Assembly (NCBI GenBank): GCA_910585275.1 | Contig: CAJUCW010000042.1 | Location: 1 to 28,167, forward strand | Length of the DNA: 28,167 nucleotides | Reading direction: 5' to 3' | DNA from: an uncultured Muribaculaceae bacterium | GTDB lineage: Bacteria; Bacteroidota; Bacteroidia; Bacteroidales; Muribaculaceae | Part shown: one piece after another, positions 9,186-15,498 of the stretch | How positions within the stretch are numbered: position 1 is the first letter of the stretch | Layout: each line of letters starts with the position of its first letter | Notes under the pieces: generated by a model | What the model was told of the DNA's origin: nothing | Databases searched by the model: none | The model's input: only the letters and a program-made list of their open reading frames with translations | Made by a program: the position numbers and the translations under genes

Positions 9186-10388
9186 TCAGCAAACGGGATT
9201 CAAGGGTTCTACGGCTTTCTCGATGGCTTGACGCAAATCGTCGTATATATCGCCCGGGTCTTCAAGACCTATGGAAAGCCTTATCGTGGTGTCGGCGATA
9301 TCCATGTATTGCCGGGTTTCGGGAGAAAGTGGACCGAAAATCGTGCTCGCGGGGTGGATGGCAAGCGAACGGTTGTCGAAAAGATTCGTGGCGCGATGCA
9401 CCATCCGCAAGGCATTGATGAAACGCCTGCAACATTCCGCATCCGGAAGGTCAAACGTAACCATCGCGCCTCCCTGGTCACCATAAAGCGATTTAAACGT
9501 CTCATGCCAGGGATTGTCTTCCAGACCTGGATAACCCACTTTCACCACACCGGGAGTGGAAACCAGCCTTCGGGCGATTTCCAACGCAGACCCCGACTGA
9601 CGGTCGTATCTCACTTTCAAAGTTTCGAGACCGAGGGTCTGCATGTAGGCCGCATGGGGAGTCATGTAGCCTCCGAAATTGAACACGGAATCCTTCTTTA
9701 TAAGTTGTGAGACTGCGGGGAAATTGCCATAGTCTATGATAATGCCGCCAAGGCTTGTCGCTCCTCCCGAAACATATTTAGTGGTTGACACCACCTGAAA
9801 GTCAAGTCCGGTTTCACGTCCGTCAAACTGGGTGAAAGGCACCACTGTGGTGTCGGCTATCAGAGGGATGCCATGCTCCTTGGCAACCCCGGAAAGCAAT
9901 CTTACATCAGCTACCTCCATCTGGGGATTGGTGACACTTTCAAGAAAAATGCAACAGGTGTCGGAGTCTATGTTGGCTTTCACGTCTTCGATGTCGGTGA
10001 GGTCGCATAGTCGCGCCTCCACACCGAAGCGCTTAAGCGTCTGAGTCAGCAGAAGGAAAGTATTTCCGAACAGATGACGTGAACTGACAATGTTTTTCCC
10101 TGCGGAAGCTGTGGAGAACAACATCGCGCTGATAGCCGCCATGCCCGAAGAAAATGCGCTGACTTCGTATGCATCGGTTATTTCACGCACCCGTTGTTCG
10201 AAATGCGTCACAGTCGGATTGAGCACCCGTGAATAGTCTGGAGCGTCGCTCCTGCCGCAAAAAGCATCAGCCATCGTGTCGGCGTCGTCAAACTCATACG
10301 CCAACGTATGATAGACCGGCATCTGCAACGCATCGTAAACGTCCCTTCTTTGATAGGGCGAATTGATCGCCCGCGATTCCTTTTTCAT
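9186..10388 (-). CDS. Cys/Met-metabolism PLP enzyme (cystathionine gamma-synthase or O-acetylhomoserine sulfhydrylase)
   Basis: A 400-residue member of the trans-sulfuration PLP family. Visible features are the substrate-phosphate region YSRVLNPTVTHFEQRV near residue 52, AFSSGMAAISA near 78, ESVTNPQMEVAD near 150, ADTTVVPF (Asp179) and the PLP lysine in STTKYVSGGATSLGG (Lys204). The family includes MetB (makes cystathionine), MetY (makes homocysteine directly) and lyases, and sequence alone does not separate these here. The MalY-type beta-lyase gene following after 4 bp favours MetB-like activity. It is the first gene of the block and the one nearest the hairpin leader at 10389-10440, so block-level control probably acts here. 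Confidence 0.92.
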   Translation of the reverse strand: MKKESRAINSPYQRRDVYDALQMPVYHTLAYEFDDADTMADAFCGRSDAPDYSRVLNPTVTHFEQRVREITDAYEVSAFSSGMAAISAMLFSTASAGKNIVSSRHLFGNTFLLLTQTLKRFGVEARLCDLTDIEDVKANIDSDTCCIFLESVTNPQMEVADVRLLSGVAKEHGIPLIADTTVVPFTQFDGRETGLDFQVVSTTKYVSGGATSLGGIIIDYGNFPAVSQLIKKDSVFNFGGYMTPHAAYMQTLGLETLKVRYDRQSGSALEIARRLVSTPGVVKVGYPGLEDNPWHETFKSLYGDQGGAMVTFDLPDAECCRRFINALRMVHRATNLFDNRSLAIHPASTIFGPLSPETRQYMDIADTTIRLSIGLEDPGDIYDDLRQAIEKAVEPLNPVC

Positions 10389-10440
10389 CTTTTTTACCTG
10401 TTAGCCCTACCGCGACAATATCAAAATCAATCACGGTAAA
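10389..10440 (-). promoter_or_regulatory. Candidate structured leader of the methionine/aromatic block
   Basis: Directly upstream of the first met gene, the minus-strand RNA can form a 7-bp stem (ACCGUGA, 10437-10431, with UCGCGGU, 10415-10409) around a 15-nt U-rich loop. A tail with GGGCUAACAGG follows and runs to the start codon. Layout and the GCUAA-AGG tail recall small SAM-responsive pseudoknots such as SAM-II, and UGAUUU in the loop also matches. However, the second-loop element and P2 pairing of canonical SAM-II are missing, so I cannot assign it to that class. It could instead be an ordinary ribosome-access hairpin. Its position before methionine genes makes SAM sensing the leading hypothesis. 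Confidence 0.4.
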
Positions 10441-10473
10441 GAAAATCGTCATCTTTTCAAATCAAAGATTTTA

Positions 10474-10481
10474 CAAAATTA
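10474..10481 (-). promoter_or_regulatory. Candidate -7 element (TAATTTTG) for the met block
   Basis: An exact match to the Bacteroidetes -7 consensus TAnnTTTG in the minus-strand direction. Transcription would start near 10467, giving a leader of about 79 nt that contains the hairpin at 10409-10437. No TTTG-like -33 element lies at the usual distance, so support is limited to the -7 box and position. The motif is short enough to occur by chance in AT-rich DNA. Confidence 0.4.
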
Positions 10482-10515
10482 ATTATTTTGCCTGAAAAAG
10501 CGACATAAAATCCCT

Positions 10516-10733
10516 AAAAAGTGACAGACGCAATTCAAATAACATCGAAATGCGTCTGTGTATTGCGGTTTGTATCAGAATCGAATTCGAGTCTAAAGAA
10601 CACAATCCGGATGTTTCCTGCCATAGAAATGGCAAGGGAATCGTAACATCCTTTTTCGCGATAATCCTGATATTCATAACCGTATGTATTGATTCGTGAT
10701 GTTGGAGTGAGTTTCCGCAAACACATTCTTAAT
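10516..10733 (-). ncRNA. Candidate structured small RNA or long leader in the metB/NSS spacer
   Basis: Three nested pairings are visible. P1 joins 10715-10724 to 10558-10568 (10 bp, one bulge). P2 joins 10667-10672 to 10573-10578 (6 bp). P3 is an extended hairpin at 10609-10651 with three stacked segments of 6, 4 and 6 bp and a 4-nt loop. A two-part promoter lies just upstream (10740-10770). At the other end a 9-bp hairpin (10524-10559) is followed three bases later by five U residues, like an intrinsic terminator. A 63-codon reading frame (10535-10726) spans the same stretch with no recognised protein similarity. The folds and flanking signals favour RNA over peptide. It matches no RNA family I can name; expression is not shown. 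Confidence 0.42.
10524..10559 (-). terminator. Terminator-like hairpin with U5 tract
   Basis: Nine perfect base pairs (ACAGACGCA with TGCGTCTGT) around an 18-nt loop, followed on the minus strand by CAC and five T residues (10520-10516). The loop is larger than in typical intrinsic terminators and the U tract is short, so efficiency is doubtful. It would end the candidate small RNA from 10733, or act as an attenuator if that transcript continues into the met block. Confidence 0.4.
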
Positions 10734-10739
10734 TTTGCT

Positions 10740-10770
10740 CAAAATTATAGAAAAAAATTTATAAAGCCAA
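10740..10770 (-). promoter_or_regulatory. Bacteroidetes-type promoter, -33 TTG and -7 TAATTTTG
   Basis: On the minus strand TAATTTTG (10747-10740) matches TAnnTTTG exactly, and a TTG (10770-10768) sits 20 bases upstream, close to the usual -33/-7 spacing. It is the only candidate promoter here with both elements. The predicted start near 10733 is about 7 nt before the small reading frame and about 345 nt before the first met gene, so it drives either a small RNA or a long met leader. Confidence 0.5.
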
Positions 10771-10802
10771 CACAAAACATCTATATTCTCATAAATATTA
10801 AT

Positions 10803-10810
10803 TAAATTTG
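10803..10810 (+). promoter_or_regulatory. Candidate -7 element (TAAATTTG) for the NSS transporter gene
   Basis: An exact TAnnTTTG match in the plus direction, 53 bp before the transporter start codon at 10864, predicting a leader of about 45 nt. No clear -33 element is seen at the expected spacing. The surrounding 80 bp are very AT-rich, as usual for promoters but also raising the chance of a random match. Confidence 0.45.
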
Positions 10811-10863
10811 CAAACATAATTATCAAACAAAATGCAATCTTCCCCTTCCGGTTTTAATATCGG

Positions 10864-12258
10864 ATGAAAAGAGAAAGCCAAAATTCACTATCTTTCAGCA
10901 TGAAATCCACACAAAACAACAACGAAAGGGCAATATTCGCCACCAAATTCGGAGCTATAGCCACAACCGTAGGTAGCGCCGTAGGTTTAGGCAACATCTG
11001 GAGATTCCCCTATGAAGCGGGTATCCACGGCGGAGGTGCCTTCATGATATGCTATCTCGCATTCGTTTTTCTCATCGGAATTCCGGTGCTTTGTTCGGAA
11101 TTCATTATGGGACGCGGCACCCGTAGCAACATATTCGGGGCATACCGGAAACTCCGTCCGGACCATAACTGGCATCTCGCCGGATACATCGGCATTCTTG
11201 CATCGATATTGATTTTAAGTTTTTATTCGGTGGTGGCGGGATGGACAATAGAATACTGCCTTTCGTCGCTGTTCGGACAACTCAAATTCTCGAACACGGA
11301 AATAGGCCACGGGCAATTCATAGAGCTGACCACGGGTTGGCGTCCCGTAATCTGGACTGTAATATTTCTGGCTTGCAACTTTTTTATACTGATTGGAGGA
11401 GTCACAAAAGGGATAGAGAGAGCCTCAAACATCCTTATGCCTCTGTTGTTTCTGCTTCTGATAGCTTTTTGTATAAATTCGTTCACATTGCCGGGCTTTA
11501 AAGAGGGTGTGAAGTTCCTTTTCCATCCCGATTTCAGCAAAATCACGCCTTCGGTGCTTCTCGGGGCATTAGGGCAGGCTTTTTTCTCACTCAGCCTCGG
11601 GCTTGGGTGCATGATGACATACGCATCTTATTTCAACAACGACAACCGCCTTGGGAAAACAGCGGTTACCACGGCCGTTCTCGATTCATTGGTGGCAATC
11701 CTTGCCGGCATTATCATCTTCCCGGCGGTGTTTTCTTTCGGGCTTTCTCCGGAAGCGGGTCCCACCCTCGTGTTTGAAGTTCTCCCCTACATATTCAGCA
11801 AGCTTCCGGGAGGCGCAATCTGGTCAACGTTGTTTTTCCTGCTCCTTTTCCTGGCATCGCTGACCTCCACCGTGTCCATGAGTGAAATATCGATTACATA
11901 TTTCTGCGAAGAAAAGAGATGGAGCCGTAAAAAATCTACGGTAGTCTCATCGCTTATCGGGCTTGCCGGAGGGTTAATCTGTGCATTGAGTTTCGGCCCC
12001 TTGAGCGATTTCACTATATTCGGCATGACGTTTTTCAGTCTGTTCGACTATCTTTCGTCAAACATCTGCCTTCCCGTCGGAGGAATGATTTGCTCGATAT
12101 TCACCGGATGGTTCATCGACCGGAAATTTGTGAAAACCCAGATGACAGACAACGGCAAATACAGATTCCCGATGCTTCGTCCGCTGGTGTTTTGCCTTCG
12201 ATGGGTCTGCCCCACCGCCATTTTCCTGATTTTCCTGAACTCAATCGGCATCATCTGA
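10864..12258 (+). CDS. Neurotransmitter:sodium symporter (NSS) family transporter
   Basis: This 464-residue inner-membrane protein carries the NSS signature in its first helix (TVGSAVGLGNIWRFPYEAG), with the unwound TM1 segment that binds sodium and substrate, followed by GGGAF. Further hydrophobic helices fit the 11-12 TM LeuT fold, including the TM6 region with LGQAFFSLSLGLG. Bacterial members move hydrophobic, aromatic or other amino acids with sodium. The divergent position beside methionine and aromatic synthesis genes hints at uptake of such amino acids; that is inference. Two starts are possible: 10864, or ATG 10900 (MKSTQNN), which gives a more family-like N-terminus. Neither has a clear Shine-Dalgarno, as is common in Bacteroidetes. 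Confidence 0.94.
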   Translation: MKRESQNSLSFSMKSTQNNNERAIFATKFGAIATTVGSAVGLGNIWRFPYEAGIHGGGAFMICYLAFVFLIGIPVLCSEFIMGRGTRSNIFGAYRKLRPDHNWHLAGYIGILASILILSFYSVVAGWTIEYCLSSLFGQLKFSNTEIGHGQFIELTTGWRPVIWTVIFLACNFFILIGGVTKGIERASNILMPLLFLLLIAFCINSFTLPGFKEGVKFLFHPDFSKITPSVLLGALGQAFFSLSLGLGCMMTYASYFNNDNRLGKTAVTTAVLDSLVAILAGIIIFPAVFSFGLSPEAGPTLVFEVLPYIFSKLPGGAIWSTLFFLLLFLASLTSTVSMSEISITYFCEEKRWSRKKSTVVSSLIGLAGGLICALSFGPLSDFTIFGMTFFSLFDYLSSNICLPVGGMICSIFTGWFIDRKFVKTQMTDNGKYRFPMLRPLVFCLRWVCPTAIFLIFLNSIGII

Positions 12259-12278
12259 CATCGGCTAAATTACACCCG

Positions 12279-12482
12279 TCACGCTTGTCGGCTCTCTTCT
12301 CTAACCTTTCTGCGATAAGTGAAATACGACCTTATGAACAATGCATCGGAACTTGCTATAGAGCAAAGCAGTATCCATTTAGTATCTCCGGAAAAAACGG
12401 AATAAACACAGTAAATCAGACCGGCAAAAAAGGAGACTGCAAGTATCAGACATATATTGCGATTGGCGACATTGCTTACCAT
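12279..12482 (-). CDS. Possible small two-helix membrane protein
   Basis: A 67-codon frame on the minus strand. Residues about 9-31 are hydrophobic (ICLILAVSFFAGLIYCVYSV) and a second hydrophobic stretch covers about 36-52, followed by a basic tail (YRRKVREESR). That two-helix hairpin with positive tail is typical of small membrane proteins and unusual for a random frame. A -7 match TACTTTTG at 12599-12592 could give a leader near 100 nt. There is no recognisable family, no strong ribosome site, and the frame lies opposite the transporter direction, so it may still be chance. Confidence 0.3.
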   Translation of the reverse strand: MVSNVANRNICLILAVSFFAGLIYCVYSVFSGDTKWILLCSIASSDALFIRSYFTYRRKVREESRQA

Positions 12483-12591
12483 AAAAATTGTTTTTGCTAT
12501 TTAAACGCAGAATTAGGTCTTTTCTGATTGTAAAGTAAAAGAAACATTCCTGGCAATACAAATAAAAAGATGTATCGGATACCTACGCCTT

Positions 12592-12599
12592 CAAAAGTA
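12592..12599 (-). promoter_or_regulatory. Candidate -7 element (TACTTTTG)
   Basis: An exact TAnnTTTG match on the minus strand, about 110 bp upstream of the small membrane-protein frame. No -33 partner is seen at the usual distance. It is the only signal suggesting that frame could be expressed. Confidence 0.25.
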
Positions 12600-12697
12600 A
12601 GGATATTTAGAGTTCGTTCCTTAAGAAAAACATCGCTCCACACCGATTTTCATGCCCTGATGGGACATTTGTCACACCTGATGTCGATTATTAATTG

Positions 12698-12705
12698 TAA
12701 ATTTG
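12698..12705 (+). promoter_or_regulatory. Candidate -7 element (TAAATTTG) for the exported-protein gene
   Basis: An exact TAnnTTTG match, identical in sequence to the one before the NSS transporter. A TTTG lies upstream at 12668-12671 but with a 26-nt spacer, longer than usual. The predicted start near 12712 falls at the first base of a 10-bp hairpin, so the mRNA would begin with that structure. The start codon at 12769 follows after about 56 nt. Confidence 0.45.
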
Positions 12706-12710
12706 CTCAA

Positions 12711-12734
12711 TTGGAATGGGAGTTCTCGTTCCAA
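12711..12734 (+). promoter_or_regulatory. 10-bp hairpin at the predicted 5' end of an mRNA
   Basis: UUGGAAUGGG (12711-12720) can pair with CUCGUUCCAA (12725-12734) across a 4-nt AGUU loop; eight pairs are Watson-Crick and two are G-U. It lies between the -7 element at 12698-12705 and the start codon at 12769. Hairpins at the extreme 5' end commonly protect mRNA from degradation, which is the simplest reading. No U-tract follows, so it is not a terminator. Confidence 0.4.
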
Positions 12735-12768
12735 CAATCCAATTTAGCTGCTTTAAAATTAAATAAGT

Positions 12769-13782
12769 ATGAAGAGAACAATAATCTGGTCTTTATTTAT
12801 GCCGGTTATGACAATCAGCATGGCCATGCATGGCCAGACACCATCTACACCGGAAAACACCGCTCCGCAAGATTCCACAATAAACGTAATTGCATGGTTC
12901 AATAAGCGCGACACGGTAACATATAGGGTCAACGAATCATCATGGAAACTAAACGGCACTGATACCATCCTTACTGCATCGTACTCGATGATGGTACGCA
13001 TAAACGTAGTTGATTCAACAGCCAACGGGTATAAAATTGACTATACTTTTTTGGATTTTCCTACTGACAAACTTCCTTACTCCTCTTCTGCAATCGATAA
13101 ATTTAAAAATAAGATAACCGATAAACTTGCCCGAAAGATTGTCGGCACAACCGTTCATTTTGAAACGGATGAATGTGGCCGAATAACCAAATACAAAAAA
13201 CTCGGACAGATTAAGAAGCAAGCCAAATCTCTTTTCAAAAAGGCTTTGAACGAATTTACAAAGATTCCTGAAATACAAGGGTTAAAGGAAATGGGATTAG
13301 ATATAAAAGACTATGCGAAAAATGTGGATACGGATAAGTTGGTTGACGGCTATCTTGAAGAGCTTAATATGCTGTTCATGTATCACGGGCTATCAATGCA
13401 GCCCGGAGAAAATACCGAGCATGAAGATGCCACCGACACTCAGTATGAAAACTCTACTTATACTTCCGCGACCGTTGATGTCGATGACGGTTCATATAGT
13501 ATTGTGCAAGATGTAACAAGTATTTTGCCTCGCAACGAATTAAAGGAAATTGTTGGCGGCATTGTTGAATCATTTTCCGATGACAGTTTTAAAGACAGCT
13601 TTAATGAAAATTTCGATGTGCAGGTAAATGAAGACTGCACATACGAAGATTATCTGAAAATTGACTATCTGGTAAACGGCTGGCCATATTCAGTTGTAAG
13701 ACAAAATGCCACAATGATAGGGAACCACGGCAAGGTCAAACAAACCGTCATATCACTTGACTCCTATTCTTTCGCTCAATAA
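12769..13782 (+). CDS. Exported protein of unknown function
   Basis: A 337-residue protein I cannot assign. Residues 1-22 form a signal peptide (MKRTIIWSLFMPVMTISMAM, cleavage probably after HG before QTPS) with no lipobox cysteine, so it should be periplasmic or secreted. Residues about 40-110 look strand-rich (RDTVTYRVNESSWKLNGTD, then NGYKIDYTFLDF); about 120-190 are lysine-rich and helical (KKLGQIKKQAKSLFKKALNEF); a Ser/Thr/Asp-rich middle (about 215-245) and another strand-rich part close it. The opening resembles Bacteroidetes DUF6263-type proteins in style, but this is only an impression. Codons are more AT-rich than in neighbouring genes. It stands alone, with a decayed secreted-protein gene 13 bp downstream. 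Confidence 0.75.
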   Translation: MKRTIIWSLFMPVMTISMAMHGQTPSTPENTAPQDSTINVIAWFNKRDTVTYRVNESSWKLNGTDTILTASYSMMVRINVVDSTANGYKIDYTFLDFPTDKLPYSSSAIDKFKNKITDKLARKIVGTTVHFETDECGRITKYKKLGQIKKQAKSLFKKALNEFTKIPEIQGLKEMGLDIKDYAKNVDTDKLVDGYLEELNMLFMYHGLSMQPGENTEHEDATDTQYENSTYTSATVDVDDGSYSIVQDVTSILPRNELKEIVGGIVESFSDDSFKDSFNENFDVQVNEDCTYEDYLKIDYLVNGWPYSVVRQNATMIGNHGKVKQTVISLDSYSFAQ

Positions 13783-13795
13783 CTATGTTTTTACC

Positions 13796-14055
13796 ATGAA
13801 AAGAATCTTGTTTTTCATTTTAATCGTATGTTCGGTTTGTTTTATGTTTCGCTCGCAAAAAATCCGCTTGGAAAAGAGTCCGTGACTATGAACAACGACA
13901 GCGTAATCAAATGATATTGTCAAAATCTGTTCAAACACGAACGACCGGAAATCAAAATTACGCCCGGACCTGATGGTAAGAAAGCCGTGAAATATAAGTC
14001 AACTGATATTCGGGAGTTGAAATATGAAATTCCGAACGATACCGTTATTGAATAA
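13796..14055 (+). pseudogene. Broken gene for a small secreted protein
   Basis: The ATG at 13796, preceded by TTACC, opens a clear signal peptide (MKRILFFILIVCSVCFM) but the frame stops at 13883-13885 after 29 codons. A different frame then reads like protein: SLAKNPLGKESVTMNNDSVI to about 13911, a TGA at 13912-13914, then HERPEIKITPGPDGKKAV to a TAA at 14053-14055. One frameshift near 13843-13850 and one reversed nonsense change would restore a protein of about 85 residues. It follows the exported-protein gene by 13 bp and was probably co-transcribed with it. Alternatives are a genuine 29-residue peptide or sequencing error at the six-A run; two separate lesions favour decay. Confidence 0.5.
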
Positions 14056-14225
14056 TACCTTTTTAATAAGGGGATTGAAAAAAAATAATAAGCTATAAAA
14101 ATTGTTGATTAAATAAAAAGAGTTAACTTCGCTCTCACAAATAATGCAGAAATTGTAGGAAGTGATTACGGCATTTCTACGGAAATAAGGCATTTTTAGG
14201 CATAAAGCATTTTTCAGGTAAGATT
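14056..14225. other. AT-rich spacer before the HAD phosphatase
   Basis: No gene is seen. The last 40 bases contain two similar short direct repeats (GGCATTTTTAGGCAT followed by AAGCATTTTTCAGG) just before the start codon. No exact TAnnTTTG element lies on the plus strand; the nearest is TAACTTCG near 14123. The phosphatase promoter is therefore not identified. Confidence 0.5.
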
Positions 14226-15020
14226 ATGAATAAGGTAAAAGCAATTTTCTTTGATATAGACGGCACGTTGGTGCCGTTAGGTTCTAAAGGCATTCCCGGC
14301 GAGGTTAGCGAAGCCATAGCCACAGTCAGGAAAAACGGGGTAAAAGTATTTATATCCACAGGCAGACACATCGAATGGGTTGACAACCTCGGCGACACCG
14401 AATTTGACGGATACGTAACGGTAAACGGCGGCATATGCCTGCTTGCAGACCGTAAAACCTGCATTTATTGCCGTCCGATTGACAAGGCCGACATTGACAG
14501 ACTTATCCCCTTTTCCCACACATCGCGAATGCCATTTGTGGTTGTGCCGGCACAAGGCGGAATCTTTATAAACCGCATAGACGACAACGTAAGATATGTA
14601 GCAGAGACGCTCCATATCAAACATATCGATGTAAAAGATATTGCTACGGCAAAAGACATGGAAGTGGTGCAGTTGATGGCATTCGGTTCCGCCAAGGAGC
14701 GCGAAGAGAGCGAAGTTTTCAAGGATGTATTGAAAAATTGCGTCGCAACGAGCTGGAATCCCTATTTTTGCGACGTTATTCCACGGGGAAGCGACAAAAG
14801 CGTCGGCATCGACAAGATGCTGGAATATTTCGGAATCCCGCTTTCGGAAACAATGGCGTTCGGCGACGGCGGCAACGACATTGGCATGCTTCGCCATGTG
14901 GCAATAGGCGTCGCCATGGGCAATGCCGGGAACGAAGTCAAGGAAGCCGCCGATTATGTCACCACCTCCGACACAGACCACGGAGTGGTCAACGCCTTCC
15001 GCCATTTCGGATTGCTATAG
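14226..15020 (+). CDS. HAD-superfamily Cof-type sugar phosphatase (BT4131-like)
   Basis: A 264-residue cytoplasmic HAD hydrolase with a type IIB (Cof) cap. Motif I is FFDIDGTLV (nucleophile Asp10, general acid Asp12), motif II FISTGRH near residue 40, motif III lysine in GSDKSVGIDKML near 190, and motif IV FGDGGNDIGML near 215. The whole length and C-terminus (VAIGVAMGNAG, ADYVTTSDTDHGV) resemble the characterised Bacteroides thetaiotaomicron hexose-phosphate phosphatase BT4131, so a broad sugar-phosphate phosphatase role is likely. It is monocistronic and convergent with the FKBP gene, with 7 bp between stop codons and no terminator in between. Confidence 0.93.
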   Translation: MNKVKAIFFDIDGTLVPLGSKGIPGEVSEAIATVRKNGVKVFISTGRHIEWVDNLGDTEFDGYVTVNGGICLLADRKTCIYCRPIDKADIDRLIPFSHTSRMPFVVVPAQGGIFINRIDDNVRYVAETLHIKHIDVKDIATAKDMEVVQLMAFGSAKEREESEVFKDVLKNCVATSWNPYFCDVIPRGSDKSVGIDKMLEYFGIPLSETMAFGDGGNDIGMLRHVAIGVAMGNAGNEVKEAADYVTTSDTDHGVVNAFRHFGLL

Positions 15021-15027
15021 AGCGAGT

Positions 15028-15426
15028 TCAGTTAACCGACAACAGCTCGATATCAAATATAAGGGTGGAACCGCCGGGAATACCCGGTTGGTTCATCTTT
15101 CCATATCCCTGCTCTGCCGGAATATATACTTCCCATCTGTCGCCGGGATGCATCTTCTGCATGGCTATTATCCACCCCGTTATCAAATCACGCAATCGGA
15201 AAGCAGGCGCCACCCCACCCCGGCTGCTGTCAAAGGTCTTTCCGTTTATTGTTTTTCCGGTATAGTGGACGGTGACGACACTGTTTTTTAAAGGAGACGG
15301 CTTCGACCCGTCACCTTTCTTCAGCACCTTATACATAATGCCCTTATCAAGAGGCATTACGCCTTCTTCATTGGCTTTTTCAACAAGCCAAGCTTTGTTT
15401 CTCTCTATGTATTCCTGTTTCGACAT
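15028..15426 (-). CDS. FKBP-type peptidyl-prolyl cis-trans isomerase
   Basis: A 132-residue single-domain FKBP. The FK506-binding fold is seen from VVTVHYTGKTINGKTFDSS (about residues 50-68) through LITGWIIAMQKMHPGDRWEV (about 81-100) to IPAEQGYGKM and the closing STLIFDIELL. A 45-residue helical N-terminal part precedes it. There is no signal peptide, so it acts in the cytoplasm, unlike the periplasmic parvulin-type proteins further along this strand. It lies 72 bp after the alanine symporter gene; that gap holds a near-match TATATTTT, so it may be transcribed with the symporter or on its own. Confidence 0.94.
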   Translation of the reverse strand: MSKQEYIERNKAWLVEKANEEGVMPLDKGIMYKVLKKGDGSKPSPLKNSVVTVHYTGKTINGKTFDSSRGGVAPAFRLRDLITGWIIAMQKMHPGDRWEVYIPAEQGYGKMNQPGIPGGSTLIFDIELLSVN

Positions 15427-15498
15427 AGTATTTTCATAGAAGTTTTAGGCCACACATAAAATATACTTGCAATTCCATCGTGTGCAATCCGATATGCT

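Larger units (their letters stand above)
12259..12768. other. 510-bp AT-rich spacer
   Basis: No gene recognisable by family lies between the transporter and the exported protein. It holds a possible small membrane-protein frame on the minus strand (12279-12482), a -7 match upstream of that frame (12592-12599), a plus-strand -7 match at 12698-12705 and a hairpin at 12711-12734. No terminator is evident after the transporter stop. Base composition drops clearly relative to the flanking housekeeping genes. Confidence 0.6.

Noticed and set aside
10609..10651. Cobalamin riboswitch, because the 3' arm of the hairpin (TGGCAGGAAACATCC) resembles the B12 box
   Set aside because: The other conserved core blocks (GGGAA, GGTGAAAATCC, GCCACTG followed by a separate stem) are missing, and the box-like arm is fully paired in a simple hairpin.
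10535..10726. 63-codon minus-strand frame in the met/NSS spacer as a protein gene
   Set aside because: No family similarity, no ribosome site and a predicted leader of only about 7 nt; the strong nested base pairing suggests RNA. Kept as the alternative explanation in the RNA entry.
10516..10733. 6S RNA
   Set aside because: The length is similar, but the large unpaired region is on one side only (about 42 nt against 4 nt) and not the symmetric central bubble of 6S.
12570..12905. 111-codon plus-strand frame overlapping the start of the exported protein
   Set aside because: It overlaps a gene with a clear signal peptide in another frame and includes the predicted promoter and leader hairpin.
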